From: an uncultured Azospirillum sp.
GTDB lineage: Bacteria; Pseudomonadota; Alphaproteobacteria; Azospirillales; Azospirillaceae
Length of the DNA stretch: 34,905 nt
Reading direction: 5' to 3'
NCBI RefSeq assembly: GCF_946480385.1
Contig: NZ_CAMLJP010000068.1
Span: 1-34,905 of the forward strand
Positions 23,242 to 31,667 of this stretch are shown here, piece after piece. A program made the translations under genes and the position numbers. The notes under the pieces were generated by a model. That model made no database searches. It was not told the origin of the DNA and saw only the letters and a program-made list of their open reading frames with translations. Position 1 is the first letter of the stretch. Each line of letters opens with the position of its first letter.

Positions 23242-25872
23242 ATGAGCATCTTCGGTTCGATGACAACCGCCGTTCTCGGCCTGAATGCCCAGTCGAAGGC
23301 GCTCGGACATATCTCGGATAACATCGCGAACAGCTCGACCATCGGCTACAAGCGGGTCGATTCGGCCTTCGAGACGATGGTCCTGCAGTCCAGCCAGCGT
23401 CTGCACGAACCGGGCGGGGTCACGGCGCAGCCGGTCTTCATGAACAACATCCAGGGCAGCCTGACCCAGGTGCAGAGCCCGACCAACATCGCCATCCAGG
23501 GCCAGGGCTTCTTCAGCGTCACCAAGGTCGCCACCCAGGGGTCGAGCACGCTGGTGCAGACGCAGACGGGCACGGTCAACTCCTCGGCCGCCTTCTACAC
23601 CCGCGCCGGCGACTTCGAACTGGACAAGAGCCGCTATCTGGTCAACAGCTCCGGCTATGCCCTGAACGGCTGGCTGGTCGATCCGGTGACGGGCGTCCTG
23701 CACAAGGACCAGGTGGCGCCGATCCAGGTGAACTCGCTGATCGACAAGCCGGTGGCGACCAACACCATCGACCTGTCCGCCAACCTGCCGGCAACGCCGA
23801 AGCCGGGTGAGAAGATTCCCGACAGCAGCATCCAGATCTTCGACAGCCAGGGCAACCCGCGCACCGTCAACTTCAAGTGGCGGCAGCAGGCGGACAGCAG
23901 CTGGCGCATGGTCCTGGACGCGCCGGGTTCCAACACCAAGCCGGTCGACGGCACCTTCACCGGCAATCCCGCCACCGTGACCTTCGGCCAGAACATTCCC
24001 GGCCAGACCGCGGTCGCCCAGGTGAACGTCATCACCCTGGCCGGCAACAACACCAACGGCCAGGACAACCTGCGCATCGGCGACACCTATTCGGTCAAGG
24101 TCAACGGCACCAACTACAGCCTGAAGATCACGGCCGACAACATCGGGTCGATCCGGACATATTCCGGTCTGGCCGGCGCGCTGGCCAACCAGATCAACTC
24201 CGCCTCGCCGGCGGCATCCGTGCTCGCCACCTCGTCGGGCCAGACGATCCGCGTCACCGCCCGCGATCCCGGCACCCCGTTCAAGCTGAACACCGACGTG
24301 GTGTCCGGCACCAACACCACCAACACCATCGTTTCCCAGACCTCGACGGCGGCGACGGCGAGCGCCGGTGAAATCGACAAGTTCCAGTTCCCGCAGACGC
24401 AGGTCGAAGTCGGCGACTCCTTCACCATCAATGTGAACGGCACGCCGATCAGCTACACGGTGACCGCCGCGACCTATCAGAGCTATTCGACGGTGAGCGA
24501 CGTCGTGTCCCAGCTGGCCGGCAAGATCAATCAGGCGCTGGGCTCCACCGTCACCGCCTCGTCGGCCGGCAACATCCTGTCGATCCAGGCCAATGCGGTG
24601 AACACCAATGTCACCTCCAGCGCCAGCGTGACCAACTCCAGCGCGTCGGTGAACACGATGAGCTCGCTGCCGTCGGTCGCCAGCGTGGCCGGCGTGCGCC
24701 AGAGCCGCACGGTGACGCTGACCGGCACGCCGGGCGACATCGGCACGCAATACACCCTCAGCATCAACGGCACGGCGGTGACCTACAGCACCACCGGCGA
24801 AGAGATGACGATGGAGGACATCACCGCGGCGCTGGCGAACAAGATCAACTCCAACACCTCGCTGCCGGTGACCGCCACCGCGCAGGGCGGCGTCATCACC
24901 GTGACTGCCAAGACCGCGGCCACGCCGGCCAACGCCAACACGATGACCGGCACCGGCTCCATCACGCTGGGCGGATCGACGGTGGACGTCGGCGACACCT
25001 ACACCGTGACCGCCGGCGGCACGACCTATTCGTTGACCCTGGACAACGCCAACATCAACACCTACAGCACGCCGAACGCGGTGCTGAACTATTTCGCCAC
25101 TCAGATCACCGCCGCCGGCGGCACCGCGACGGTGACCGGCAACGTGCTGGCCGTGACCAGCGATGCGACGGCGACCGGCACCGTGAACGACGCGACTGCC
25201 TATCAGTTCACCCTGGACCAGAGCGCGGTCGCTGGCCAGACGCCGGCCCATATCGGCCTGACCTTCGGCAAGACACCGGAGACGGTCGGCACGCTGACCA
25301 ACATCTCCACCGCCCTGGTCGGCACCGGCACGGCGGTCAGCGCCGCAAACCAGTCGGCCGGCTCCGACGCCACCGTCACCTTCACCGTCGATTACGGCTT
25401 CGGTCCCCAGCAGATCTCGCTGAACCTCGGCAAGTACCAGAAGCCGGGCGGCCTGACCCAGTATGCCGGCGAGGAGATCAACGTTACCCAGCTGGTCCAG
25501 AACGGCGCGCCACGCGGACAGTTCAAGGACGTGGTGTTCGGCGACAACGGCACCGTCCTGGTCAACTACGACAACGGACGGTCGAAGATGATCGCGAAGG
25601 TGCCGATCATCACCTTCAACAACCCGAACGCCCTCCAGCGCGAGTCCGGCGGCGTCTTCGTCGAGAGCGAAGAGGCCGGCAAGCCGAACTTCAACGATCC
25701 GGAGACGAACGGCGCCGGTGCGGTGGTGGCAAACAGCGTGGAAAGCTCCAACGTCGACATCGCCGACGAATTCACCAAGATGATCGTCACCCAGCGGAGC
25801 TATTCCGCCAACGCGAAGATCGTCACCACCTCCGACGAAATGCTTCAGGAAGTGCTGGGGCTGAAGCGCTAA
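23242..25872 (+). CDS. flgE: Flagellar hook protein FlgE, enlarged by internal repeats
   Basis: An 876-residue hook protein, more than twice E. coli FlgE (about 400). The N-terminal rod motif MSIFGSMTTAVLGLNAQSKA, then SDNIANSSTIGYKR (25-38), is canonical, as are FNNPNALQRESGGVFVESEEAG and the C-terminal SSNVDIADEFTKMIVTQRSYSANAKIVTT (835-863). Residues about 180-255 and 700-795 are the usual D2-like parts. Between them, about 258-650, lie four copies of an 80-110 residue beta-rich domain that the E. coli protein lacks. It is exported by the flagellar type III system and forms the curved hook; the added domains would face outward. An RpoN promoter lies upstream and GGAGA precedes the ATG. flgK starts 145 bases after the stop. 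Confidence 0.95.
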   Translation: MSIFGSMTTAVLGLNAQSKALGHISDNIANSSTIGYKRVDSAFETMVLQSSQRLHEPGGVTAQPVFMNNIQGSLTQVQSPTNIAIQGQGFFSVTKVATQGSSTLVQTQTGTVNSSAAFYTRAGDFELDKSRYLVNSSGYALNGWLVDPVTGVLHKDQVAPIQVNSLIDKPVATNTIDLSANLPATPKPGEKIPDSSIQIFDSQGNPRTVNFKWRQQADSSWRMVLDAPGSNTKPVDGTFTGNPATVTFGQNIPGQTAVAQVNVITLAGNNTNGQDNLRIGDTYSVKVNGTNYSLKITADNIGSIRTYSGLAGALANQINSASPAASVLATSSGQTIRVTARDPGTPFKLNTDVVSGTNTTNTIVSQTSTAATASAGEIDKFQFPQTQVEVGDSFTINVNGTPISYTVTAATYQSYSTVSDVVSQLAGKINQALGSTVTASSAGNILSIQANAVNTNVTSSASVTNSSASVNTMSSLPSVASVAGVRQSRTVTLTGTPGDIGTQYTLSINGTAVTYSTTGEEMTMEDITAALANKINSNTSLPVTATAQGGVITVTAKTAATPANANTMTGTGSITLGGSTVDVGDTYTVTAGGTTYSLTLDNANINTYSTPNAVLNYFATQITAAGGTATVTGNVLAVTSDATATGTVNDATAYQFTLDQSAVAGQTPAHIGLTFGKTPETVGTLTNISTALVGTGTAVSAANQSAGSDATVTFTVDYGFGPQQISLNLGKYQKPGGLTQYAGEEINVTQLVQNGAPRGQFKDVVFGDNGTVLVNYDNGRSKMIAKVPIITFNNPNALQRESGGVFVESEEAGKPNFNDPETNGAGAVVANSVESSNVDIADEFTKMIVTQRSYSANAKIVTTSDEMLQEVLGLKR
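24013..25191 (+). repeat. Four degenerate protein-level repeats inside FlgE
   Basis: Units cover residues about 258-348, 376-455, 486-560 and 570-650. Each has a GDTY or GDSF-type strand, a NGT/GGT turn, an L-A-x-x-I-N helix end and a terminal I-x-V-T-A-type strand. The G-D positions are 280, 391, about 499 and 584. DNA identity between units is low, so the expansion is old. Confidence 0.85.
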
Positions 25873-25894
25873 GCGCGGCCCTGACCTTCTGATT

Positions 25895-25955
25895 ACCTGA
25901 TCGCCTCTTTACCGATCGCCCGACTACCGATCGCCAGTTCCCTGATCGTCTGAAT
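25895..25955. repeat. Four short tandem repeats between flgE and flgK
   Basis: Units of 15-16 bases start at 25895, 25911, 25926 and 25941. All share CC(T)GATCG(C/T)C, with the palindrome CGATCG in the middle two. A 7-bp stem (25959-25965 with 25980-25986) follows, just before flgK. The role is unknown: a regulator array, a message-stability element or simple slippage. Confidence 0.7.
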
Positions 25956-26017
25956 GGGGGGGCGGCGGCCATCCCGGCACCGCCCCGACCATCCCGATCC
26001 GTGAAAGGTCTCCTGCC

Positions 26018-27427
26018 ATGTCCCTCTTCGCAGCCTTGAACAGTGCCACGGCCGGGCTGCGCACGGTCCAGACCAACGTCAAGCTGGTTTCGGACAACAT
26101 CGCGCAGGCCAACGATCCGACCCGCACGCGCCACACCGCCCAACAGTCGGTGGACGCCAGCGGTCAGGTCATCAGCACGACCTATCGCCGGGAAGTCGAC
26201 AAGGCGCTGATGGCCCAGGTGATGGATCTGACCTCGCGCGACGGCGGATCGCAGGTGACCTCGACCTACATGCAGCAGCTGGGCGACCTGATGCGGACCA
26301 CCAACGGGACGCCGCTGCTGAACGACTACGCCGACAAGTTCCAGGCGGCGATCAAGACGCTGTCCACCTCGCCGGAGGACGAGACGGCGCAGTACCAGCT
26401 GGTCCAGGCGGCCGAAAGCTTTTCGCGCGAGATCCGCCGCGTGTCGGAGGGCGTGGAGCAGCTCGACCGTGACATGTCGACCGACATCACCAAGTCGGTC
26501 GACACGGTCAACGACCTGCTGAAGCAGATCAACTCGATCAACAACGACATGGTGTCGCTGCAGGGCCAGGGGTCCGCCGCCAACGCCGTCGCCGACAAGC
26601 GCGATGGGCTGGTGCGCGAACTGAGCACCTATATGGGCATCCGCACCGTGGAGCGGCCGGACGGACGGCTGGCGATCTTCACCCCGTCTGGCCTGGCGCT
26701 GGTCGATGCCCAGCCGGCAAATCTTTCCTATGACGGCGGCAACATCAACCTACAGGTCGGCAATCAGATCACCTCGATCAACAGCCACCTGACCACCGGC
26801 AAGCTGGGCTCGCTGATCCAGATGCGCAAGGACGGCTCGACGACCGAGCCGCCGACGCCGGCCAGCGGCGACCCGACGACCGAGGTCATCCGCAAGCTGC
26901 GCTCGCAGCTGGACGAGTTCGCCAAGGCCTTCACCGGCCCGACCAAGCCGGGCGAGCCGACCAGCTTCGCCGACGCCTACAACGATGCCAGCCCGGCCGC
27001 CGACGGCGAACAGACCAACCAGTTCTTCACCGGCAGCGACCGCTTCACCATCGCGATCAACCCCAAGCTTTTGGACAACACCAGCAAAATCAAGCAGTCC
27101 GCCATCGACGGCATGGTCCAGTCGGTCAATGCCGCCGGCCGCAGCTTCAGCGCCGACGGGCTGCAGATGAAGGACACCACCTACAGCGCCATGGGCAGCG
27201 CCATCACCGGAACCTGGATGTCCGCGGCCAAGACGGCCAACACCGCCGCCGATTCCAACAAGGCCTCCATGCAGCTCCTCAGCGAGCGGTACCAGTCGCA
27301 GACGGGCGTGAACATCGACGAGGAAATCGCCCAGCTGCAACAGCTCCAGACCTCCTACCAGGCGTCGGCACGGGTCATGCAAGTGGCCAATGCAATGTTT
27401 GACGCGCTGGAGGCGGTGGTCCGATGA
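26018..27427 (+). CDS. flgK: Hook-filament junction protein FlgK (HAP1)
   Basis: A 469-residue FlgK, shorter than the E. coli protein (547). The start MSLFAALNSATAGLRTVQTNVKLVSDNIAQAN is clear, but the usual NNIANVNTPGYSRQ segment reads DNIAQANDPTRTRHTAQQ, so the TPGY part is gone. A long coiled-coil region follows (about 100-200: DYADKFQAAIKTLSTSPE, then EQLDRDMSTDITKSVDTVNDLLKQINSIN, and ADKRDGLVRELS). The C-terminal helix GVNIDEEIAQLQQLQTSYQASARVMQVANAMFDALEAVVR is fully canonical. It joins the hook to the filament via FlgL. GAAAGG precedes the ATG, and the stop overlaps the flgL start as ATGA, giving coupled translation. Confidence 0.94.
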   Translation: MSLFAALNSATAGLRTVQTNVKLVSDNIAQANDPTRTRHTAQQSVDASGQVISTTYRREVDKALMAQVMDLTSRDGGSQVTSTYMQQLGDLMRTTNGTPLLNDYADKFQAAIKTLSTSPEDETAQYQLVQAAESFSREIRRVSEGVEQLDRDMSTDITKSVDTVNDLLKQINSINNDMVSLQGQGSAANAVADKRDGLVRELSTYMGIRTVERPDGRLAIFTPSGLALVDAQPANLSYDGGNINLQVGNQITSINSHLTTGKLGSLIQMRKDGSTTEPPTPASGDPTTEVIRKLRSQLDEFAKAFTGPTKPGEPTSFADAYNDASPAADGEQTNQFFTGSDRFTIAINPKLLDNTSKIKQSAIDGMVQSVNAAGRSFSADGLQMKDTTYSAMGSAITGTWMSAAKTANTAADSNKASMQLLSERYQSQTGVNIDEEIAQLQQLQTSYQASARVMQVANAMFDALEAVVR

Positions 27428-29472
27428 GCTCGATAACGGGAGTCAGCAGCTACTCGAAATATCTGAGCCTTGTCCGGAACCTGTCCGGGGGCCAGAACGA
27501 CATCAACCAGCTGTCCGAACAGCTGACCACGGGCAAGAAGTCGGTCGATCTCAACGCCTACGGGCCGGAGGTTCAGAAGCTTCTGGACCTGCGGTCGGAG
27601 ATGGCGAAGAAGGACAACTACGTCCAGAACATCAACATGGCGGCGCCGCGCGTGCAGGCGACGGACAAGGTGCTGACCTCGCTGGAATCGATCGTGTCGA
27701 GCTGGACCTCCAGCACCACGATGCCGTTCGAGCCGGGTCCGGCCAGCGTGGCCACGCCGATCAACACCAATCCCGACGGGATGAAGATGTCGGTCGACGC
27801 CACCAAGTCGAAGCTGACGGTCGGCGCCAAATACACCGTCACCGCGGTTCCGTCGCAGCAGGGCCCGAACGGCACCTTCGACGTGACCGTGACCGACGGG
27901 CTGGGCGGCAAGACCACCCGCGCCATCAATCTGGGCACCACCCCGCCCAACGACGGCAAGGGATACAATTTCAACATCTCCGGCGGCCCCGGCGAGGGCG
28001 CGATCCTGAACCTCAGCTTCGACACGCTGAAGGCGTCGTCGAGCAGCAGCTTCTCCGTCACCTTCCCGCAGGCCGATCAGGTGAAGGACCGCGCCGAGGG
28101 CGCCATGCGCGACATCCAGGCGCTGATGAACCAGCGCTTCGGCGACCGCTACCTGTTCTCCGGCTCGCGGTTCGGGACGGAGCCGGTCACCGACCTGATG
28201 GCGACGAAGCAGACCAGCAAGATCACGCTGAACGGCGCCGTGGTGAACGCCGACGATTATTTCGAAGTGACGGTCTCCGGTAAGACCTTCGGCTATCAGA
28301 TCCAGGCAACCGATCCGAAGACGCTGACCTTCGTCGCCCAGACGCTGACCACCCAGATCAACGCCGCTAGCCCGCCGCTGCCGATGACGGTGTCGACCTC
28401 CAACGGCATCATCACGCTGGTCGGCCAGGATCCGGGGCAGACGTTCGACCTGTCGGCGCGCGTCATCAACTCCGCCACGGTGGAGAACACCGTCACCGCG
28501 CCGACCACCACTCAGGTGCCGACGACCGGGCAGCAGCAGATCGACAGCTTCACCCTGAACGGCGCCGCGGTGGACATCGGCGACACCTTCGAATTCACCG
28601 TCGCGGTCGGCGATCCCGACGATCCGTACAACCAGAACTACTACACGAAATACCCCAACGAACCGCGCGACCTGCCGCCCTACCAGACCTACACGGTGCG
28701 CTACACGGTCAGCGACACCGACTATGCCGCCGGCGTCACCGACGTCAGCCAGGTGGCCGACAAGCTGCGCCAGAACTTCGCCAACCTGAACCCGGCCCCG
28801 CCGGTCACCATCGACGCGGTCGGCAACGGTCCCGGCATCGCGCTGACCAGCACGGCCAACGCCGACCCCAATCATCCCAACCGCAGCTCGCTGTTCTCGA
28901 CCAGCGCCAAGGTGACGAACGGGTCGCTGGAGAACACCATCTCGGTCGGCACCCTGCCACCGGAGCAGGACAGCCTGATCGACGTCCCCTATGCCGATCC
29001 GCCCGACCTGCCCTTCTACGATTCCGAATATCTGACCAAGGGCAAGAACGCCGAGGCGTACCGCAAGTCGCAGGTGACCATCGACGACAACCTGAACCTG
29101 ACCTATGGGGTCAGCGCCGACGACAAGGCGTTCCAGACCCTGGTCAAGGCGATGCAGCTGGTGCGGACGGCGGCGGCCAATCCCGGCAAATGGACGGAGT
29201 ACAGCACCCAGGCGCGCGAGATGCTGACCCAGGCGACCGACCAGATCCGGTCGATCCACGCCAAGGTCGCGTCCGACGCCGCCACGCTGGAAACCACCAA
29301 GAACGCCCACACGGACTCGATCGCCACCCTGACCGACCGCATCGCCAAGATCGAGGGCATCGACCAGACCGAGGTCGCGGCCCGGCTGAGCAGCGCGATG
29401 AACGTCCAGCAGGCGACCTACACCGTCGCCGGCCAGACGCAGAAGCTGTCGCTGCTGAACTATCTGGCCTGA
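27424..29472 (+). CDS. flgL: Hook-filament junction protein FlgL (HAP3), enlarged by internal repeats
   Basis: A 682-residue FlgL, about twice the E. coli length (317). Residues 1-95 (flagellin-like N-terminal helices: GGQNDINQLSEQLTTGKKS) and 560-682 (C-terminal helices: KVASDAATLETTKNAHTDSIATLTDRIAKIEGID) are the canonical ends. GDRYLFSGSRFGTEPV (240-255) is the family hallmark. Residues 96-220 form a first extra beta domain. After the hallmark lie two units of the same repeat found in FlgE (about 264-350 and 371-500). The protein adapts FlgK to the filament. The repeat domains would lie on the outside of the structure. The ATG overlaps the flgK stop. A 19-bp inverted repeat follows 36 bases after the stop. 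Confidence 0.93.
   Translation: MSSITGVSSYSKYLSLVRNLSGGQNDINQLSEQLTTGKKSVDLNAYGPEVQKLLDLRSEMAKKDNYVQNINMAAPRVQATDKVLTSLESIVSSWTSSTTMPFEPGPASVATPINTNPDGMKMSVDATKSKLTVGAKYTVTAVPSQQGPNGTFDVTVTDGLGGKTTRAINLGTTPPNDGKGYNFNISGGPGEGAILNLSFDTLKASSSSSFSVTFPQADQVKDRAEGAMRDIQALMNQRFGDRYLFSGSRFGTEPVTDLMATKQTSKITLNGAVVNADDYFEVTVSGKTFGYQIQATDPKTLTFVAQTLTTQINAASPPLPMTVSTSNGIITLVGQDPGQTFDLSARVINSATVENTVTAPTTTQVPTTGQQQIDSFTLNGAAVDIGDTFEFTVAVGDPDDPYNQNYYTKYPNEPRDLPPYQTYTVRYTVSDTDYAAGVTDVSQVADKLRQNFANLNPAPPVTIDAVGNGPGIALTSTANADPNHPNRSSLFSTSAKVTNGSLENTISVGTLPPEQDSLIDVPYADPPDLPFYDSEYLTKGKNAEAYRKSQVTIDDNLNLTYGVSADDKAFQTLVKAMQLVRTAAANPGKWTEYSTQAREMLTQATDQIRSIHAKVASDAATLETTKNAHTDSIATLTDRIAKIEGIDQTEVAARLSSAMNVQQATYTVAGQTQKLSLLNYLA
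28213..28923 (+). repeat. Two FlgE-type repeats inside FlgL
   Basis: Unit 1 (residues 264-350) holds QINAASP and QDPGQTFDLSARV, close to FlgE unit 1 (QINSASP and RDPGTPFKLNTDV). Unit 2 (371-500) opens QQIDSFTLNGAAVDIGDTF, close to the opening of FlgE unit 2 (EIDKFQFPQTQVEVGDSF). Order and linkers also match, so these look like a copied two-unit module. Confidence 0.8.
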
Positions 29473-29507
29473 CGGGAAAAATGGGGCGGCCGCACCTGCG
29501 CAGGCCC

Positions 29508-29557
29508 CGTACGAAGCAGTGTCGCAGGCCGCATGGCGTGCGACACTGCTTCGTACG
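29508..29557. repeat. Perfect 19-bp inverted repeat downstream of flgL
   Basis: Arms 29508-29526 and 29539-29557 pair perfectly around a 12-base loop. There is no T run after it on either strand. It could be a terminator-like structure for flgL, an intergenic repeat element or the edge of an acquired segment. Confidence 0.85.
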
Positions 29558-29635
29558 CCGTAGCTTGCGTCTGAAATCCAAGTCAGGGCGGCTTTCTCCA
29601 TCGAACGCCGATACGGTCTGACTGGGTCGACGGCG

Positions 29636-30205
29636 CTATTGAACCGCCTCTTGTATCTGCCGCTCCATATCGGGGGTGACCTGAGCCGGTCGGGCAGGCA
29701 GGGGCTGGCTCCCGCGCTTCCCATTGTTCCCGATTTCGTCTATGAGCAGCTTCATCTCGGCGATCTCACGGACCTGTGATTCGATGATTTTATCCGCGAG
29801 CCTGCGCACGCGGTGGTCGCTGATGCTCGCGTTGCTTGCGTTGTTGATAGCGATCGAATGGTGCGGGATCATCGACTTCATGAAGTTGAGATCGTCGATC
29901 AGACCTTGACTGCGGTTCACGTAGAGGAGTGCAACTCCGATCAGAACGGCTCCGACCAATACGGCGATCTTGGTGGCCATCCCCTTGTACATCGACCACA
30001 TGAAGCCAAGCATCACGATGGTCATGACACACGCCATAACAAGCGAGGAGACCATCCGGTTTACGCTGAACAGGGCGTGGTCGAGCGAATAAACGAGCTG
30101 GTACATCAAAAAGAACATGAGGAACGTAGAGGTTGCGATCATTGCCACGAACCGACCCCAGCCCATCTTCATCATGTTCCCGTGATGGTCCCGTTCGTGT
30201 GACAT
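29636..30205 (-). CDS. DUF305 family membrane protein
   Basis: A 189-residue protein with three membrane segments (about 17-37, 52-71, 76-96) and a C-terminal DUF305 domain. The family motif MIPHH is at 112-116, followed by the helix [35 protein letters not shown]305 proteins often sit with copper or other metal resistance genes, and some bind metal; no such genes are seen beside this one. The N terminus is His/Met-rich ([12 protein letters not shown]), which would suit metal binding. The ATG at 30205 follows AGGGGAAG. Base composition is visibly less GC-rich than the flanks, with more A/T at third positions, which suggests a different origin. It is probably monocistronic. Confidence 0.85.
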   Translation of the reverse strand: MSHERDHHGNMMKMGWGRFVAMIATSTFLMFFLMYQLVYSLDHALFSVNRMVSSLVMACVMTIVMLGFMWSMYKGMATKIAVLVGAVLIGVALLYVNRSQGLIDDLNFMKSMIPHHSIAINNASNASISDHRVRRLADKIIESQVREIAEMKLLIDEIGNNGKRGSQPLPARPAQVTPDMERQIQEAVQ

Positions 30206-30367
30206 TGTGGCTTCCCCTGACTCAAATCCACCCAATGAAAGGCAACAAGGCCCTCGTCGTTCTTGTTCCCGTGCGGTCTTCTAATATTCAGGCGCTTGCC
30301 GACCATCTCCGGGGCGCAGGGCGCCGGACGGAGGTGGTTCCGAAATGCACAACGGCATCGTGCAGGA

Positions 30368-30385
30368 GGTGGCCGGACGGCCACC
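30368..30385 (-). terminator. Possible terminator of the TRAP binding-protein gene
   Basis: GGTGGCCG and CGGCCACC form an 8-bp palindromic stem about 29 bases after the stop of the minus-strand gene. It lacks a T run, so it is a weak or Rho-assisted candidate. Confidence 0.4.
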
Positions 30386-30413
30386 CCCGCTTTCCATCAG
30401 GACACCGACGACG

Positions 30414-31514
30414 TTACTTGCCGCGGCCGGCCGTCTGCATGAAGTTGTCGTAGGGCAGCTCCGCGACGCGGAACCACAGCTGCACCTCGTCCAGGAAGGG
30501 CTTCCAGCTTTCGTAGACGGCCTTGAAGTCCGGATTGGTCTTCGCGATGTCGTCGTACAGCTCGTAGGCGATCTTGTGGGCGGCCTCCATCAGGTCGCGC
30601 GGATAGGGGCGCAGCAGGGCGCCCTTGGCGACCAGACGCTTCAGCGCCTTGGCGTTCTCCGCGTCGTAGCGGGCGGTCATCGCGCTGTTGGCCTCGGCGC
30701 AGGCCGCCGTCAGGATCGCCTGATAGGATTTGGGCAGCGCGTCCCATTCCTTCTGGTTGATGTAGAGCGAGACCTGCGGCCCGCCTTCCCACCAGCCCGG
30801 ATAGTAGTAGTATTTGGCGACCTGGACGAAGCCCAGCTTCTCGTCGTCATAGGGTCCGACGAACTCGACGGCGTCGATGGTGCCCTTTTCCAACGCCGGA
30901 TAGATGTCGCTGCCGGCGATCTGGGTCGGGGCGGCGCCCAGTTTGGCCATGATCTGGCCGGTGATGCCGGCGATGCGAATCTTCAGGCCGTTGAAGTCGG
31001 CCAGCGACTTGATCTCCTTGCGGTACCAGCCGCCCATCTGGGCGCCGGTGTTGCCGGCTGGGAACTGGACGATGCCGTGCTTGGCGAAGAAGGCGCGCAT
31101 CACCTCCTGGCCGCCGCCATACTGGAACCAGGCGTTCTGCTGGCGGGCGTTGGGCCCGAAGGGAATGGCGGTGTCGAAGGCGAAGGTCGGGTCCTTGCCG
31201 ACATAGTAGTAGCCGCAGGTGTGGCCGCACTGGACGGTGCCGTTCTGGACGGCGTCCAGCACCTGCAGGCCGGGCACGATCTCACCGGCGGCATGGACGC
31301 GGATCTGGAACTTGCCGTCGGTCGCCTCGGACACGCGCTTGGCGATCATCTCGGACGTGCCGACGAGGATGTCGGTGCTCTTCGGGAAGCTCGACGCCAG
31401 ACGCCACTGGATGGTCGGCTGGGTCTGGGCGATGGCCGGGGCCGCGAGGGTCGAGGCGGCAACGGTCGAAACGGCACCGACGCCGGCCTTGGTGAGAAAC
31501 GCTCTTCTTTCCAC
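30414..31514 (-). CDS. TRAP transporter substrate-binding protein, TakP-like (DctP family)
   Basis: A 366-residue periplasmic binding protein. It starts with GTG (ERRAFLTKAGVGA; a Tat-like ERR..FL signal ending near PAIAQ at residue 30). The mature chain follows the Rhodobacter TakP pattern closely: WRLASSFPKS, FQIRVHAAGEIVPGLQVLDAV, YYYVGKDPTFAF, NTGAQMGGWYRKEI, IAGSDIYPALEKGTIDAVEFVGPYDDEKLGF and YYYYPGWWEGGP. TakP binds 2-oxo acids such as pyruvate, so that ligand class is likely. No dctQ or dctM permease gene lies next to it, so it is an orphan binding protein within the window, and its partner would have to be elsewhere. GGAG stands 8 bases before the GTG. A sigma-70-like promoter is seen upstream. 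Confidence 0.9.
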   Translation of the reverse strand: MERRAFLTKAGVGAVSTVAASTLAAPAIAQTQPTIQWRLASSFPKSTDILVGTSEMIAKRVSEATDGKFQIRVHAAGEIVPGLQVLDAVQNGTVQCGHTCGYYYVGKDPTFAFDTAIPFGPNARQQNAWFQYGGGQEVMRAFFAKHGIVQFPAGNTGAQMGGWYRKEIKSLADFNGLKIRIAGITGQIMAKLGAAPTQIAGSDIYPALEKGTIDAVEFVGPYDDEKLGFVQVAKYYYYPGWWEGGPQVSLYINQKEWDALPKSYQAILTAACAEANSAMTARYDAENAKALKRLVAKGALLRPYPRDLMEAAHKIAYELYDDIAKTNPDFKAVYESWKPFLDEVQLWFRVAELPYDNFMQTAGRGK

Positions 31515-31578
31515 TCCCGCTACTCCGCAAGATTATTGCTGCCACTGACGGTTTCCGTGACCCGCGATGAATCAGGGA

Positions 31579-31608
31579 ATTACAGTGGCTTAGGCGAGAG
31601 TGTAACAA
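31579..31608 (-). promoter_or_regulatory. Possible sigma-70 promoter of the TRAP binding-protein gene
   Basis: On the minus strand TTGTTA (31608-31603) and TGTAAT (31584-31579) are 18 bases apart, with four and five consensus matches. The expected leader is about 60 bases. The region is AT-richer than its surroundings. Confidence 0.4.
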
Positions 31609-31667
31609 AGCATCCGATGCCGAGCCCCGCATCGCATAAATGTGCATGCCTGCCTTTCGAGGGGATG

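Noticed and set aside
23152..25251. Long minus-strand open frame across flgE
   Set aside because: The repeats of flgE give repeats in the antisense reading too (Gly/Val/Arg rich), which explains its length. It carries no known domain.
25895..25955. CRISPR-like array between flgE and flgK
   Set aside because: The units are only 15-16 bases and abut without spacers, and no cas gene is present.
27355..29724. Long open frame on the minus strand across flgL
   Set aside because: It is the antisense frame of a GC-rich gene. It has no family motif, and the plus strand encodes a recognisable FlgL with a coupled start.
30133..30453. Small plus-strand gene with a start at 30235
   Set aside because: The frame begins plausibly but has no good ribosome-binding site, runs into the antisense end of the TRAP gene and has no recognisable fold.
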